DNA of 64,000 bases from Zonotrichia leucophrys gambelii. Taxonomy: Eukaryota > Chordata > Aves > Passeriformes > Passerellidae. The notes below the pieces were generated by a model. It was given only the letters and a program-made list of their open reading frames with translations, was not told the origin of the DNA and ran no database searches. Within the stretch, counting starts at the first letter, position 1; every line of letters starts with the position of its first letter. The translations under genes were made by a program, and so were the position numbers. Shown here in pieces: positions 11,421-23,010 of the stretch. Where the stretch lies: NCBI RefSeq assembly GCF_028769735.1, contig NC_088170.1, forward strand, positions 54,965,585 through 55,029,584, in the 5' to 3' direction.

Positions 11421-12857
11421 CTGATTCCAAGCACTTGTAATTTCAAGAGATGATACACTAGATGAAATAATTGAAAATAAAAAAACAAAACTAAAGTAAT
11501 TGTCTCAAAAGTAAAGTGCCAGAAACTAAAATAAGATGGAGAACTTGTATCATAAGGAGGAACACAAGGCCTTTGATCTTTAAGAATCCTGTGGGTCATG
11601 CAGAATACCTGTTAAGTTTATGTTACACAGTAGAGATCTTCTGGAATAATTGGAGAATATTACTATAATGATAAGTAAAAAGTAATAGGTCAAACTGCAA
11701 TTTTTAATTTTTTTTTTTAGTTTGACCAGTGTTTGGGCAGAAAGTCAAAATTTTAAAAATAATGTGTGACGATAATAACAGACTATTAAAAATGCCCAGT
11801 ACCTCACATAACAGTTTCTGCTACTGATGATGTTTTAATTTCTGTATTATGTATTTTCAGCTCAAATTTCTAAGAAAAAACCCTGTTTGTGATCAAATTG
11901 ACCTTTTCATTCTGAAAAATGCTTAAATGGGACTATTTCACAGCTGTTTATTTTTTCTCCTCTCTCCACAGTGAATAAATTAACTTAACAAGAACATTTC
12001 CTTTAAACTTTGTTTCATTAGAACTGTCTTTTTGGATACTTTCAAGAAATTTTATAATTCTTCAAATATAATAGCCAGATATCACAAAATGCTCTGATAA
12101 AATGGAGCCATTTACTACCCATTATCCTCCTGCATACATACATCAGTTTTAAGCATTTACTAATTCAGAAAATAGGAAGCTCCAAGAAGATGAACATGCT
12201 TCCACTGCTTAGTCAAATCCTATATTTTCACAGACATTAACATTTTCCATTCCTAATATGCCACAGTATGCTTTCAACTCTTCAAGCCAAAAGTGCTAAA
12301 ACAAGGCAAGGTAATATGGGGGGGTTATATTTGCTCTGAATTGTATCAATTCAATTTTTGCATTATCCACTCTCACAATTTTGCACCTTGAAACCATAAC
12401 TTAGAAGCACAATTTTTAGACGTGAAACGGAAAAATGTCATGAGGCTCTACATGTCATATTTTCACATGAGAGAGGAAAATTGCTAAGCTCAACACCAGA
12501 CAGGGTGGTATATATCTTTTGACCACATCCAGTAATGTATACTTCATTTTATAGTAACTTCTAAGACTCTTGTACAAATTTAGCTGTAGACTTGCACTTT
12601 AGCAAGCACTATTTGCTGTACATGACAAGTTGAGAAGTTCAGCCATTTTTCAACAGTCTGAGTGATAAAACATGGTAATAATTTTGAGATGGAAGTTTAA
12701 CACTGCAAAAGTTCTAATACAAAAAGGAATTTTTTTCAATGGCAAAACCAGAAAGGACTAGAAAATACACTTACGACTGGAAAGGAATTAACAAAGAACA
12801 TTTCAAACAGGTGGTAATAAGAACATTTTAATAGATTTGAAAGAATTCAAAACAGTG

Positions 12858-12952
12858 TTCTTTGTTGGTTTTGTTCTGGTGGGGTTTCTTTTGTTTGTTT
12901 GCTGGGTTGGTTGGTTGGTGGGTTTATTTTGGCTTGGTTTTTTTCTTCTTTG
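12858..12952 (+). repeat. G/T-rich tract with a two-tetrad G-quadruplex motif
   Basis: T/G-only low-complexity DNA. Inside it, 12904-12922 reads GGGTTGGTTGGTTGGTGGG, five closely spaced G runs with 1-2-nt loops, which fits a short two-tetrad G-quadruplex. Function unknown. Confidence 0.75.
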
Positions 12953-15266
12953 ATCAATCCCTTATTCACACTCACACTTGTTCTTATACACTCCAGTAGA
13001 ACAAGAATATTTGAGTTCCCTCCTTCTGGTTAAGCTGCACAGAAGGAGCAATTCTGATAAAATCAGCAGTGCAAAGCAGAAAATATTGACAGTACACACA
13101 GAGATTATTCTCACTTAGATTAAATTTTTTCATATCTTTCAGTAATGACCCTTGTTTTGGCTGTAATTACTTTTGGTTAACCCCTCCATTTCAGAGTTTA
13201 ACTATTAGGTAATGCAAGGAATGATATTTAGCCATTCCAAATTGTCATCATTTTTGGGAAGCATCTAATAATTTCACTTGCTTGCAGGAGCTATCCAGCT
13301 TTTTACTATTTCACTGTCTGCTATAAATACTTTCAAAATATTTTGCATTCTCCTGTACTCTCAGCGGGGGCCATAACTAGACTTTGGAAAGTCCATGTAA
13401 GCACCATACTGTGGCTATGCATTTTTCACAATGCAGCAATAGTGTACTAGCACATGCCAGTTCAACAAAATCCCTTAGTTTCCTCTGTAGAATTATGGAC
13501 CTCCAGAGAGCAAACAGTTATGCCACAGGAGTTTGACAGGAATTCAACAGAAGTTTGACAGAAGCCCTTTTTACATTGGAGATGATCGGACATACACAGG
13601 TATCATTCAGTTCATCTTAGGGTAGACAGAAAGAAATGCCCGATAAATCATATCCTAAGAGTATACCTCCATTCACTTAGAAATGGAACATACAAGAGTG
13701 TAGCTCAGTAGAGATGTCCAGATTGTGAACATCAACATCAGCCAATATCTCTTCAAAGGTATTACACTCTTAGGGAACAGGGGAGTTCTCTGTTGTTACA
13801 AGTAAACCTGAATGACAGATTAAAAATTAAGCCCATATATAAAATTTTCATTATCAGATAATAAAAACAGTGACAGTGTTTTCATTATAAGAAATTAAAC
13901 ATAGGAAAATGTGTGTGTTGGAAAATTTATGAAAATATATAAATATTGTTCAGTACTTTGAGGTTTTGGGTTTTTGTGGTTTTTTTTTATTTGTTTGCTT
14001 GGTTTCAGCGTTAAAAGTAAAACCACAAATTAAGAAAAATTTACTTGTGTAGTTCAGGTTTATCAAATAATTTCCATCATACCTCTGATGGAAGATAAAA
14101 AAATATTTAATGTCTAATTAATGCTTTTTCTGACAGAATTTGTTAAATTGAAAATCATACATCGCATGGCTTTTTTAAAAGCTAGCACTGACATTTCTGT
14201 TGCCTCTGTGTTCTACAGCTAAATCTATATTTTCATTTAAGAATGAGATGATGACATTTATTATGGAATGTGCTAAAATTAGTTTAATAAACACCATTTT
14301 TCTTTAAAATTAACTGCCATTTTTTATCGAAATATAAACTCTCAGTGAAATAACTGTTCAGCCTATTTTAGCTACAAAGTTCTTTTTCGGGGAATTTAAG
14401 CCCTGTAAATTGTAAATTATAAATTATAACGTTTACCTCAGTGCACTAGTTACAAAATCACATATGAAGCTGCAATGAAGTTCATTAAGAAGATGCTCAG
14501 AGCTATTTTTACTAGCTTTCGCTAGCTTTAACATTACATGACATACATGCATATAAACATCTTGTGCACTTGGTTATTTGTTCAGCACTAAGATGAATCA
14601 CAGAGAAATATGATAATTATAGCAATCTCTTCTCAATTCATATATTAAAAAAATGCAAACAGACAAGCCTTTTTGCTTCATTCTTAATTCAAAGACCTTT
14701 TTAAACAAAGAATGAAACTTCATCTACCACAAAACAAGATGTTTCCTCCTAAACTTGTCTCAAAACCAAGACAGTGTAGCAAATGCAAGAGCCAGAGATG
14801 GTCTAGGTATTTTATCCTGTTGCCATATTGCTCTTGCTGAGGTGATATTGTCACCACCAAATTAAAACAGGCCTATTTATTCACAAAGATTTAGAGGATT
14901 TACCCACTGATTTCTTTTGAGAAATGGATCTGCATATCAGGAGTTCACATACACTCTCATGTGCAGCCTGAGGGTTCAGCTGTACTGCACTGCTTGTCTG
15001 TGTGAGGCACATCACGCAAAGCAAAGCTGGCAATGAGCCGTACAGCTAATTTCTCATGTGTGCCCAAATTCAGCTTTCCTGAGGGGGAAATTTCTTACCT
15101 TCAAAGGACAAAATGCTTGTACTTCTGATCACTGCAAATGTGCTCTCAGAAAGTTTGGATACCATAAACTCAGACCTAACTCAACTGTGCCCTGAGTGCA
15201 GTGCACGGAATCACAGGGTGGAGGGGAAATTTCCTTCTAGTGTTATTGCTCAAAAGACCCAAGATC

Positions 15267-15271
15267 CTCGC
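15267..15271. repeat. Target-site duplication, left copy (CTCGC)
   Basis: CTCGC immediately precedes the TG end of the LTR at 15272 and is repeated exactly at 15876-15880. A 5-bp duplication fits ERVL-type integration. Confidence 0.9.
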
Positions 15272-15875
15272 TGTCCTGGGGTGACGATGATGCTTGTATC
15301 TCCATTCATCTGTTCTGTGCCTTTAAGACCGGCTCTGAAGAGTGGTCTTTGTTTGGATTTCTCTTATCAGGGACCCAGAGACAAGCGGTACATAAGGCTG
15401 TTTTTTCACTTCTGGCTTCAGCTTGCTGCTTTTGCTTGCTCTCTTTTTCTGCTCCTGCTTCTGCTCTGCTTTCGCCTCTGCTTATTAGCTAGCTCTAACT
15501 AAACAGTCCACATTCCTTCCTGGACTGTTTCTCCTCTCCTGTTCCTGTGACCATCTCGAACCTGCTCCGGACTGGGACCCGGGAACACCGAAGGTTCGGC
15601 TGCAGCAGCTGCCCCAGCGCCGGAGGGACTGAGAACAGAGCAACCACCCCCGAAAGAGACTTTCTGATTTTGTCATCTTTCTCAGAGCGGTGTCATCGGG
15701 TATTGTTCATTTTGTGTGCTGGGGGGTGCGGGGCCAGTCAAATAAACAGGTTCTTTCCACCTCTCTCCGAGGATTTTTTTCCCGAACCGGTTGGGGGGAG
15801 GGGCCGTGTGGGTTTTGCTTTCTGGAGGGGCCCTCCTTTGCAGATTCTTTAACAAATTTGCCCTAAACCAGGACA
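15272..15875 (+). mobile_element. Solo LTR, ERVL-like songbird endogenous retrovirus
   Basis: A 604-bp LTR bounded by a perfect 8-bp inverted repeat, TGTCCTGG at the left and CCAGGACA at the right, and by identical CTCGC duplications. Orientation is plus: the U3 region is followed by an AATAAA poly(A) signal at 15741-15746 and then a GC-rich U5 (GGTTGGGGGGAGGGGCC). The text closely matches a very common passerine LTR recalled from memory. There is no internal retroviral sequence on either side, so it is a solo LTR from recombination between two LTRs. ORFs of 60-129 codons across it are artefacts of the GC-rich text. Preserved ends and perfect duplication make it one of the younger insertions here. 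It could supply a promoter or a poly(A) site to nearby transcripts; that is inference. Confidence 0.92.
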
Positions 15876-15880
15876 CTCGC
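15876..15880. repeat. Target-site duplication, right copy (CTCGC)
   Basis: Exact repeat of 15267-15271, directly after the CA end of the LTR. Confidence 0.9.
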
Positions 15881-18800
15881 AAGGATAATATCTTTAGAAC
15901 TGCTTCCTAGAACATGTGGACTGCAAGCAGGGCCCAAGAGAGGAGAAGATGTGCAGACCACACCAATCTGTCACCAGCAGAGGCCAGCAGCACCAAACTA
16001 CTGTCCTGTCCAGGAGCCAGGGATAAATGGGAAAAGAGCTGTGGCTCCTGTAGGTAACTCATGGAGGGAGCAATAGCCAAAATGAGACTTGCAGGGCAGT
16101 GAGGCAACCAGGGAGGGAGATAAGCAGTTTCAAAGGCACCACACAAGCCAAGGGACAATGCATACATACAAGAAGGGACATCGAAGGAAGATACCAAAGT
16201 TTCACAAGCACTTGGCTGCCACTTTGCAAGAAACACTAATGTTTTAATGGGTAAGTCTAGAGCCATCAGCAGAAAAGGCTTTGACTACTTCACTTGAAAC
16301 TATTGCAGCTTCCCTGTCAGAACCTTTAGCAGTAAGCCGTAACACACAACCTTATGAAATGCAACGTAACTTGCTGAAGGCATTACTATTCACAAAAGCT
16401 GATATTGTAGAGGTAAGAGACACATAAATAAACTGCCTGCTACCACCTTAGGAAAAACTACAAGTTCTTCCATAATCATTAAGTCTTACAAATAAGAATT
16501 ACCTAGTGTTTAACAGAAAATATTTTTCTGAGCAAAGGGAAGATCTCATATAAAGAAAATTAGGATTTTCTCTTAGTCCAAATAAAGTTTAACAATCTAT
16601 TAGTGCCAGATATTTGATTAATCTAGAAAAGCCCTTCACGGGTAATATCAAAAATTCTTATTCACACTTCCTAATTAAAATCTTAATGAAGGATAAATAA
16701 AGTTAAGGCTACCAGGGGGATTTTCTGCCATGCTGGGATATTAAATATCAGTGGAATATTTTTTTTATAAATGTAACTGAAAGTGGACAGGCTTTTACAA
16801 TATATAATTTCTTCCTTTGTGTCAAAACTTCATACACTCATAAAAGCCATGCACTTGATTTTTAAAGGTTGTTGAATATGGGGCACCATATTTGTCTGAT
16901 TCTGATACTTTTTTTCATGACAAGCAGATCATACTTTCTTAAGACTGTTGTTGATGAACTAGCATGGGGAAATATGTAGAATAGGACTTAAAATTAAGTA
17001 ACAGATAAAAGATGCCAATGTGTTCTTTAATCTTTCAAGTGGTAATATCAATTATGTTTCTCATATAGATATTTTATATGCATTATAGATAACATTATTA
17101 TTATAATTGTGGGGAAATATTCCACGGTAAGATAAAGAAGTTAAAAGGTTCTGTTAAAAGTTAAAGGTTCTGCTTCTGTTAAAAGTGGCCCTTCTTGTTC
17201 AACTCGATCTAAATAGGAATAATCTAGAAAGAATTCAAGCTCTCTGGGAAAATAAAAAACAAAAGTTGTTGTTATTGATGTCATTGTGGTGTGGGTATTT
17301 TTCTCACATTGCAAATAGAATGTTTAAATCTGCATGTGTTTAACCTATCTCTGACTTTACACTGAAGGATAACTCTCGGCTCCACAATTGTAAGTGGATA
17401 TTTGTTCTTTATAGTCTTTGAATGCGATACCGGAAACACCATTTCCTATTTATGAAATCTAATTACATTTTTTCTATGTATGTTTAGCTATAGACAGTTC
17501 CATATTTCTTCACCATGTCAAATCAAGAAGAAAACTAAACAAAACCAGAAGAAGCCAAAAAATGACAAATGGGGGAAAAAACACCAAAAAACCCCAAGAC
17601 AGTTAAAACATTTACAGAACACTTATAAAATTCCTGGTGAATGAAGAAGGAAGTCTGAGGATCAATCTAGATTTCCACTGGGGTGACAAAACCTTTATCA
17701 AATATGTTAGATTTGAGAAGATAATTCTCAAAGAACTACTAAAGACATTGCATGGAAATGCACCTCAAAGGCTGGGTAAAACCTTGTTTGAGTGCTGCTT
17801 TTCTTTCAATGTATGTATTGGGATCGATCTTGTCGTTGTAAAATTTTCCACACCATACCACATAGTTTTATAGTTATCTGATGAAAGATTTAATGGATAA
17901 GTCTATTGTTTGTCTATGCTATACCTTTCAAAATGTAATCAGAAAGCCTCTGTTCCATCAAAGAAGATAAAATGATAAAACTAATATCCCAGAAGTAAAA
18001 TTGACTAGTAAAACTACACAGAGCTTATCTGATTGAAGAAAATTTCTCATTTTCAGTTCAGTAGAGAACTGACTATAAACTGATGGAATTCAAATTTCCT
18101 TATGCCTCTTATACACTGAATAACAGAAGATAATCCCATATTTGTAGAGGAAAATGCTTAAATGCTACTCTTTTCCATAACCATGGAAATGGAGTTACCT
18201 ATTCCCAGTCATTCAGTCATCAGAACTGCCCAGAACTTGATTCCAAGTTTTCTTTGTTGCAAAAGGGAGCCCCAGTTTCTGCTACAGCTTACTCAGTAGC
18301 TGTCAGTGAGCTCCAGATGCAGAAGTGTGATTAAGAATCAAGAAATTAGGAAAAGTCAGTTTTCAATTTTTTGGATGCAAGCTAAAGAATAAACTCACCA
18401 CAATTAGATAAAAATATCCTGATTACAATTCTGTGTAATTATTGTCTGTAAAATATTAGGCTGCACTAGAAATGATAGAGAGAACAGGCACATATTTTGA
18501 CCCCATATCCTTTGATATATAGTCACAATTCTAACCCATTACCTCACATCTAACAGGGGCAAATCCATTAGTTGTTGGAAATAGGAAGTTACATTAAAGA
18601 GGGTTGAAATTTCATAGGAACAATATTTATATCACAAACATACATAAAAAAAAATTAGTGGAGCAATAACAACACCCTTCAGCACTAGAACTATTTAAAA
18701 ACTTCAAGGGCCAAAGAAGTATCTTACTTTAGTAAAATTGAATTATATGAAATGTAATAAAACCATTCTTTAAATATAGATATTACTCTTAATTTTAAGA

Positions 18801-19920
18801 TATGTTCACTAGCACATAATTTTTTTTCCAAATAATTAAAACTACTTCTTAAGATGTTCTGTAATGAGTAGTGACACATTAATGCTGCACAGTTAAAATA
18901 GATTATTTTAAAATTGAATCTAAATGTACTGTAATTCACATTCATTAAAAGAGTAGACATTTTTCAAGTAAATTAAACTATTCTATAAAAATCAATTCAC
19001 TGTACAGCAGTAACATATTACCAACCTGCAGTTAAAATTCAATCATTTAAATGGGAGAAGCACTAATCCAGCAGTAATAATTCTGTTGACACAACAATAT
19101 TTATTCAAATTTAAGAAAATAAAATACCCACCTTTCATCTGTGAGACAGTCCAGAGTATCTTTAGGCTCAGTTATTGTTTATTAGCCGTGAAAAGACAGA
19201 TTATTTTATAGGCAGCAAATTTGAAGTGTACATTGAGAATTAAAGAAAAAAAAATATTTGGAGAAACACTTTTAAATTTCTTGTATAGATTTTGGTCCCA
19301 GTATTGGATATTTGACATAAAACTAATGGTTTTGTGTAAATTTATCAGCTTAAAGAAAAATATCATTTGATCTACAGGTATAATCCCATATGAGTTTATA
19401 ATTACTGATATACTTTTACTGAAAACATAAGTTAATATGTGCTATTAGAAGAGTTTCAGTTTAGGAGCTTTCTTCAGGTTTGTTGGAGAGGAGTCGCAGA
19501 AGTGATTTTTTTTTCCTTTTTAATATTAAACTTTAAGCATCAGAAGGCATAATTTAAAAAATTGGCAATTTAACCTATTGCTTAAACAATAACATAAAGT
19601 AAGTGAAATCCACCTTTTATTAATAGTAAAACCATCTCCCATTGTGGAGCTTTCATTCAGTTTCATATATCAATGTGCAATCAGATATTTCCCATTCCAA
19701 ATGTGGTGAATATGATCAGGATTTTGACTTTAACTGACTTATCTCTTCCTTCTAAAAAAAATCAAAATGGATTGTTTGAACTATATTAAACATCACTAAG
19801 TCTGTTCCTACAACATTAATTTTTTTCAGTTTTCGTGCACAAAATAAGAAGAAAGAGGAGAAAGAGAGAAAGAGAGAAAGAGAGAAAGAGAGAAAGAAAG
19901 AGAGAAAGAGAGAAAGAGAG

Positions 19921-19999
<79 letters not shown>

Positions 20000-22499
20000 A
20001 AAAAAAGAAAGAGTCAGTCACATTGAAATCTGACACACTTCAATTATTTTATATGAACTAGATTAACTGCAGTGGTGATTGAACTTCATACACTGAAGAA
20101 GATGTAGAAGTCAACAATGTCAAGACATTTAGTACCTTTACTTTACAAGACTTGGCATCAATGAATTAGGCTGCATAAGGCAGCAGAAATGTCCCAGCAT
20201 TTGTTACATATGACGGATTTTTCTATTTTAAGTGTGTACAACATAAAGTTGTTTCAGCATCAAGTCCTTTTTGGACAAATGACATCCGTTACTCTCAATA
20301 GCCATTGTCAAGTTCAGTTTCATCTGGATGTTACTGCACTTCAAAAATTCCTGATACTTAGCTCATTCTGCAGTGTCAGAACATTGAAAGACTGAAATCA
20401 AACTTTGCCAAATGTTGTTTCAGGCAGGCAGTTGAGTTTTCTTAGGACCATTACTTGTCAGAAGTAAAAATTGTTACCAGGGCCACATTCTACTACAGAT
20501 AAGGAACATTACATTCTCTTACACTTTTAGATTCTAGTGGAGTTATTTCCCACCTATGTTTTAATATGTTAAGCTGTTGTGATAATTTTTTCCAGGAAAA
20601 CACCAATGTGCATTTGGGTAGATAAGAGAAAAACAAGGTTCAACCTGATTAAGGATTTCACCGTGAACAGACAAGCACTTACAGTTTGATTCCATGTTAC
20701 CTGCCACCATGACAATGGTTGACAAGAAAGCAGAGCTTGTTTCACACCTACTCAAACTCATGAAGACAAACCAAGAAGAACACTTATGTCAAGAACACTT
20801 AAAGGGAAGCAGACAATTGGATGAAACAAATTGCATCCCACTTCTGAAAAAGAACCAATGCATTGCTTAAGGGCTTTTGGGAAAACAAAAAAACTGTCTT
20901 TGGATATATAGATTCTATCTATCAGAACAATCAGATCAAAGCTCCTTGATGACACTTAGCAATAAAAAGATTCAGATAAACAGGAATGAAAATTGCCTGA
21001 TGATCAGTAAGAATACCTCCATTAATGTGAGATAGAGTATAGGACAGGAACTGAAATTGTGATGGCTGGCTGCTTATCTCACCTGCTGTTATCTCTACCA
21101 GATGCCCAGATAAATGATGATATAGAGTACTTGCACAGTGCAGGATAGCAGTTTAGAACTGCAATTTTACACATCTCATTACACTGGAAATAATGTGTTT
21201 TCCTGATAACAAAGTGGCCCAACAATCTAAAATATTTTCATTTATTTCTTCAACAGCATTCTATAATGGAATTTACATATTAATTTTATATTCTACTGTG
21301 TTTTATTACATAAAATGAACTTTTCTTACAAAATATTCATGACAGACTTGGTCACTCTTTATTTTTCAATGGATACGATTGTTTCATGGAAAGTGTCAAA
21401 AAGTATTGGGACAAAACTTTAACTATGAAAACTCTGCTAGCGGCCAGAATTACATGTTGAAGTTAAAGTTGTCTAAGTTTGAAACCAGTCTTATACAAAA
21501 AAAATGCATGAATTTATATACTTAAAAACCAACTCTTTCTCAATTGTAGACATGATTTTTTTTCCTTTTTCTGGAACTCAAGGTCACAACTGATGTATAT
21601 GTTATACTACTGCATTAGTAGATTATCTGATATTTATAAACTCAATTTGAGTCACATGTGCTGTTAAAATGATAGTATTTCCAACATGCAATACATGGTC
21701 TCATTTTTTTCAGAGGATTGTCAAAATCTTATATTTTCAGAAGGAGAGGTTTTATATACAGGTAGTGAAGAGCATTCTGCCTTCAAGACAACAAACAAGT
21801 TGAATGCTTGAATAAAACTTTGAAAAAGATTGCTAACCTGGGAGGAAAGTTTTGAAAATTCTTTTCTACAGACTTTCTACAAAGTTACAAGGTTACATGT
21901 CTTCCAGCAATTCAAAGAACACCGGCTGATTTACTGCATGGATGGAGAATGCATACAAAGCAAAATGCTAAATGTTAATGGATTACCATTGTCTTATCCT
22001 GAAAGAACATAATCATTACAAAACAAAGCCAAAAATAAACAGTAAAGATTTGAAATATACACAGAGTGGCATAAAATACCTTAAAATACACATCTGTGAA
22101 ACTATGAAAGCCCAGAGGGACTATGGAAGTAGGGCTTTACAGGGTATTTCTTTGCATTATTTTGATTGGTCTTTGTTTCCTCAGCAATAGGAAAGCAGGA
22201 TGGGACAGCACTAAATTTTTCTCCCTCCTCCTGGTTCAGATACTGAAAAATGTTTTTGATTTTCACTAACAAATGGATTCATGTCACAGCTCTTGTCCTA
22301 CAGACCATACTCTTCACACTGTACCATGAAATAAAAAGGTTTATTTTTGAGATCCATCAGAAGAATTGTTTTTATGTGCTTCCAGCACTCTACTTACTCT
22401 GTAGCCACATTTGATCAGCAGGCAGTGAGAACAACAATTCAGTTGGAGCAGATCACAAAAAAGTGAATATCTTTGCTCAGTCACCTAGGAAAAAGACTG
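15881..22499. other. Unique noncoding stretch, 6.6 kb
   Basis: No recognised gene or retroelement apart from the purine tract at 19846-20013. The minus-strand ORF at 15907-16266 (119 codons) lies in GC-richer unique DNA, is Leu/Ala/Ser-rich, and resembles no family I know. Locally duplicated text occurs at about 17136-17180 (GGTTCTG and GTTAAAAG repeated). Confidence 0.5.
19846..20013 (+). repeat. 168-nt pure purine tract, (GAGAAA)/(GAAA)n
   Basis: Only A and G for 168 consecutive bases. The left part is interrupted GAGA/GAAAGA units; the right part (from about 19920) is a long regular AAAG tetranucleotide array. Both strands appear as low-complexity ORFs (Lys/Glu/Arg on plus, Ser/Phe/Leu on minus), which are not genes. 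Such tracts are length-polymorphic and can adopt triplex structure. Confidence 0.97.
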
Positions 22500-23010
22500 T
22501 ACCTATGCAATCAGCCTTGTTGAGGCCATACCTCAAGTCCTGTGTTCAGTTCTGGGCCCCTCACTTCAAGAAAGACGTTGATGTGCTGGACCCTATCCAG
22601 AGAAGGACAGTGAGGTCGGTGAATTGTTGAATGAGCAAGTCCTGTGAGGGGCAGCTGAGGGAGCTGAGGGTGTTTAGACTGGAGAAAAGGAGGCTTAGGG
22701 GAGACCTTATTGCCCTCTATAACTCCCTGAAAGGAGGCTGCAGCCAGGTGGGGTTTGCTTCTTCTCCTAGACAATCAGTGACAGGAAAAGAGGAAGTGGC
22801 CTCCAGCATGCCAGTGGAGGTTCAGGTTAGACATCAGGAAGAATCTCCCCCCTGGAAGAATTGTCGAGCATCAATATGGACTGCCTAGGGAGGTGGTAGA
22901 GTCACCAGGACTGTCAGTATTCAATAAACAACCAGACATGGCACCTAGTGCTTGGTTTAGTTGAGATGGTGGTGTTCAGTCAAAGGATGATTCTATGAAG
23001 GACAGGACTA
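22500..23010 (+). mobile_element. CR1 LINE fragment, 3' region (plus strand)
   Basis: Shows the CR1 end of ORF2 and 3' UTR in order: AGTCCTGTGTTCAGTTCTGGG, CCAGAGAAGGACAGTGAGG, GGAGAAAAGGAGGCTTAGGG, GACATCAGGAAGAA, then ATTCAATAAACAACC and GGATGATTCTATGAAGGACA. The text follows the CR1 consensus with substitutions and small indels, and frames are broken. The 5' side is truncated at about 22500. The 3' octamer tail is missing or too decayed to see. Confidence 0.9.

Larger units (their letters stand above)
8638..15271. other. Unique noncoding stretch, 6.6 kb
   Basis: No recognised gene or retroelement. An 82-codon plus-strand ORF (8706-8954) was examined and not assigned. Points of interest are a splice-flanked segment (10244-10313), a complex, conserved-element-like stretch (11105-11420), a strong acceptor-like CTCCTCTCTCCACAG ending at 11971 that is followed at once by a stop in the first frame, and a G-rich motif (12904-12922). 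The stretch around 14150-14560 is also complex and non-repetitive with many homeodomain-type TAAT cores, but that is a weak sign. Confidence 0.5.

Noticed and set aside
15113..15502. 129-codon ORF with a Leu-rich hydrophobic end
   Set aside because: It enters the ERVL-like LTR at 15272 and the Leu-rich part is the CT-rich U3 text.
15907..16266. 119-codon minus-strand ORF just right of the LTR
   Set aside because: No recognisable domain; Leu/Ala/Ser-rich composition fits a chance frame in GC-richer DNA.
19752..20036. Overlapping ORFs on both strands (Ser/Phe/Leu and Lys/Glu/Arg repeats)
   Set aside because: Both are readings of the purine tract at 19846-20013.
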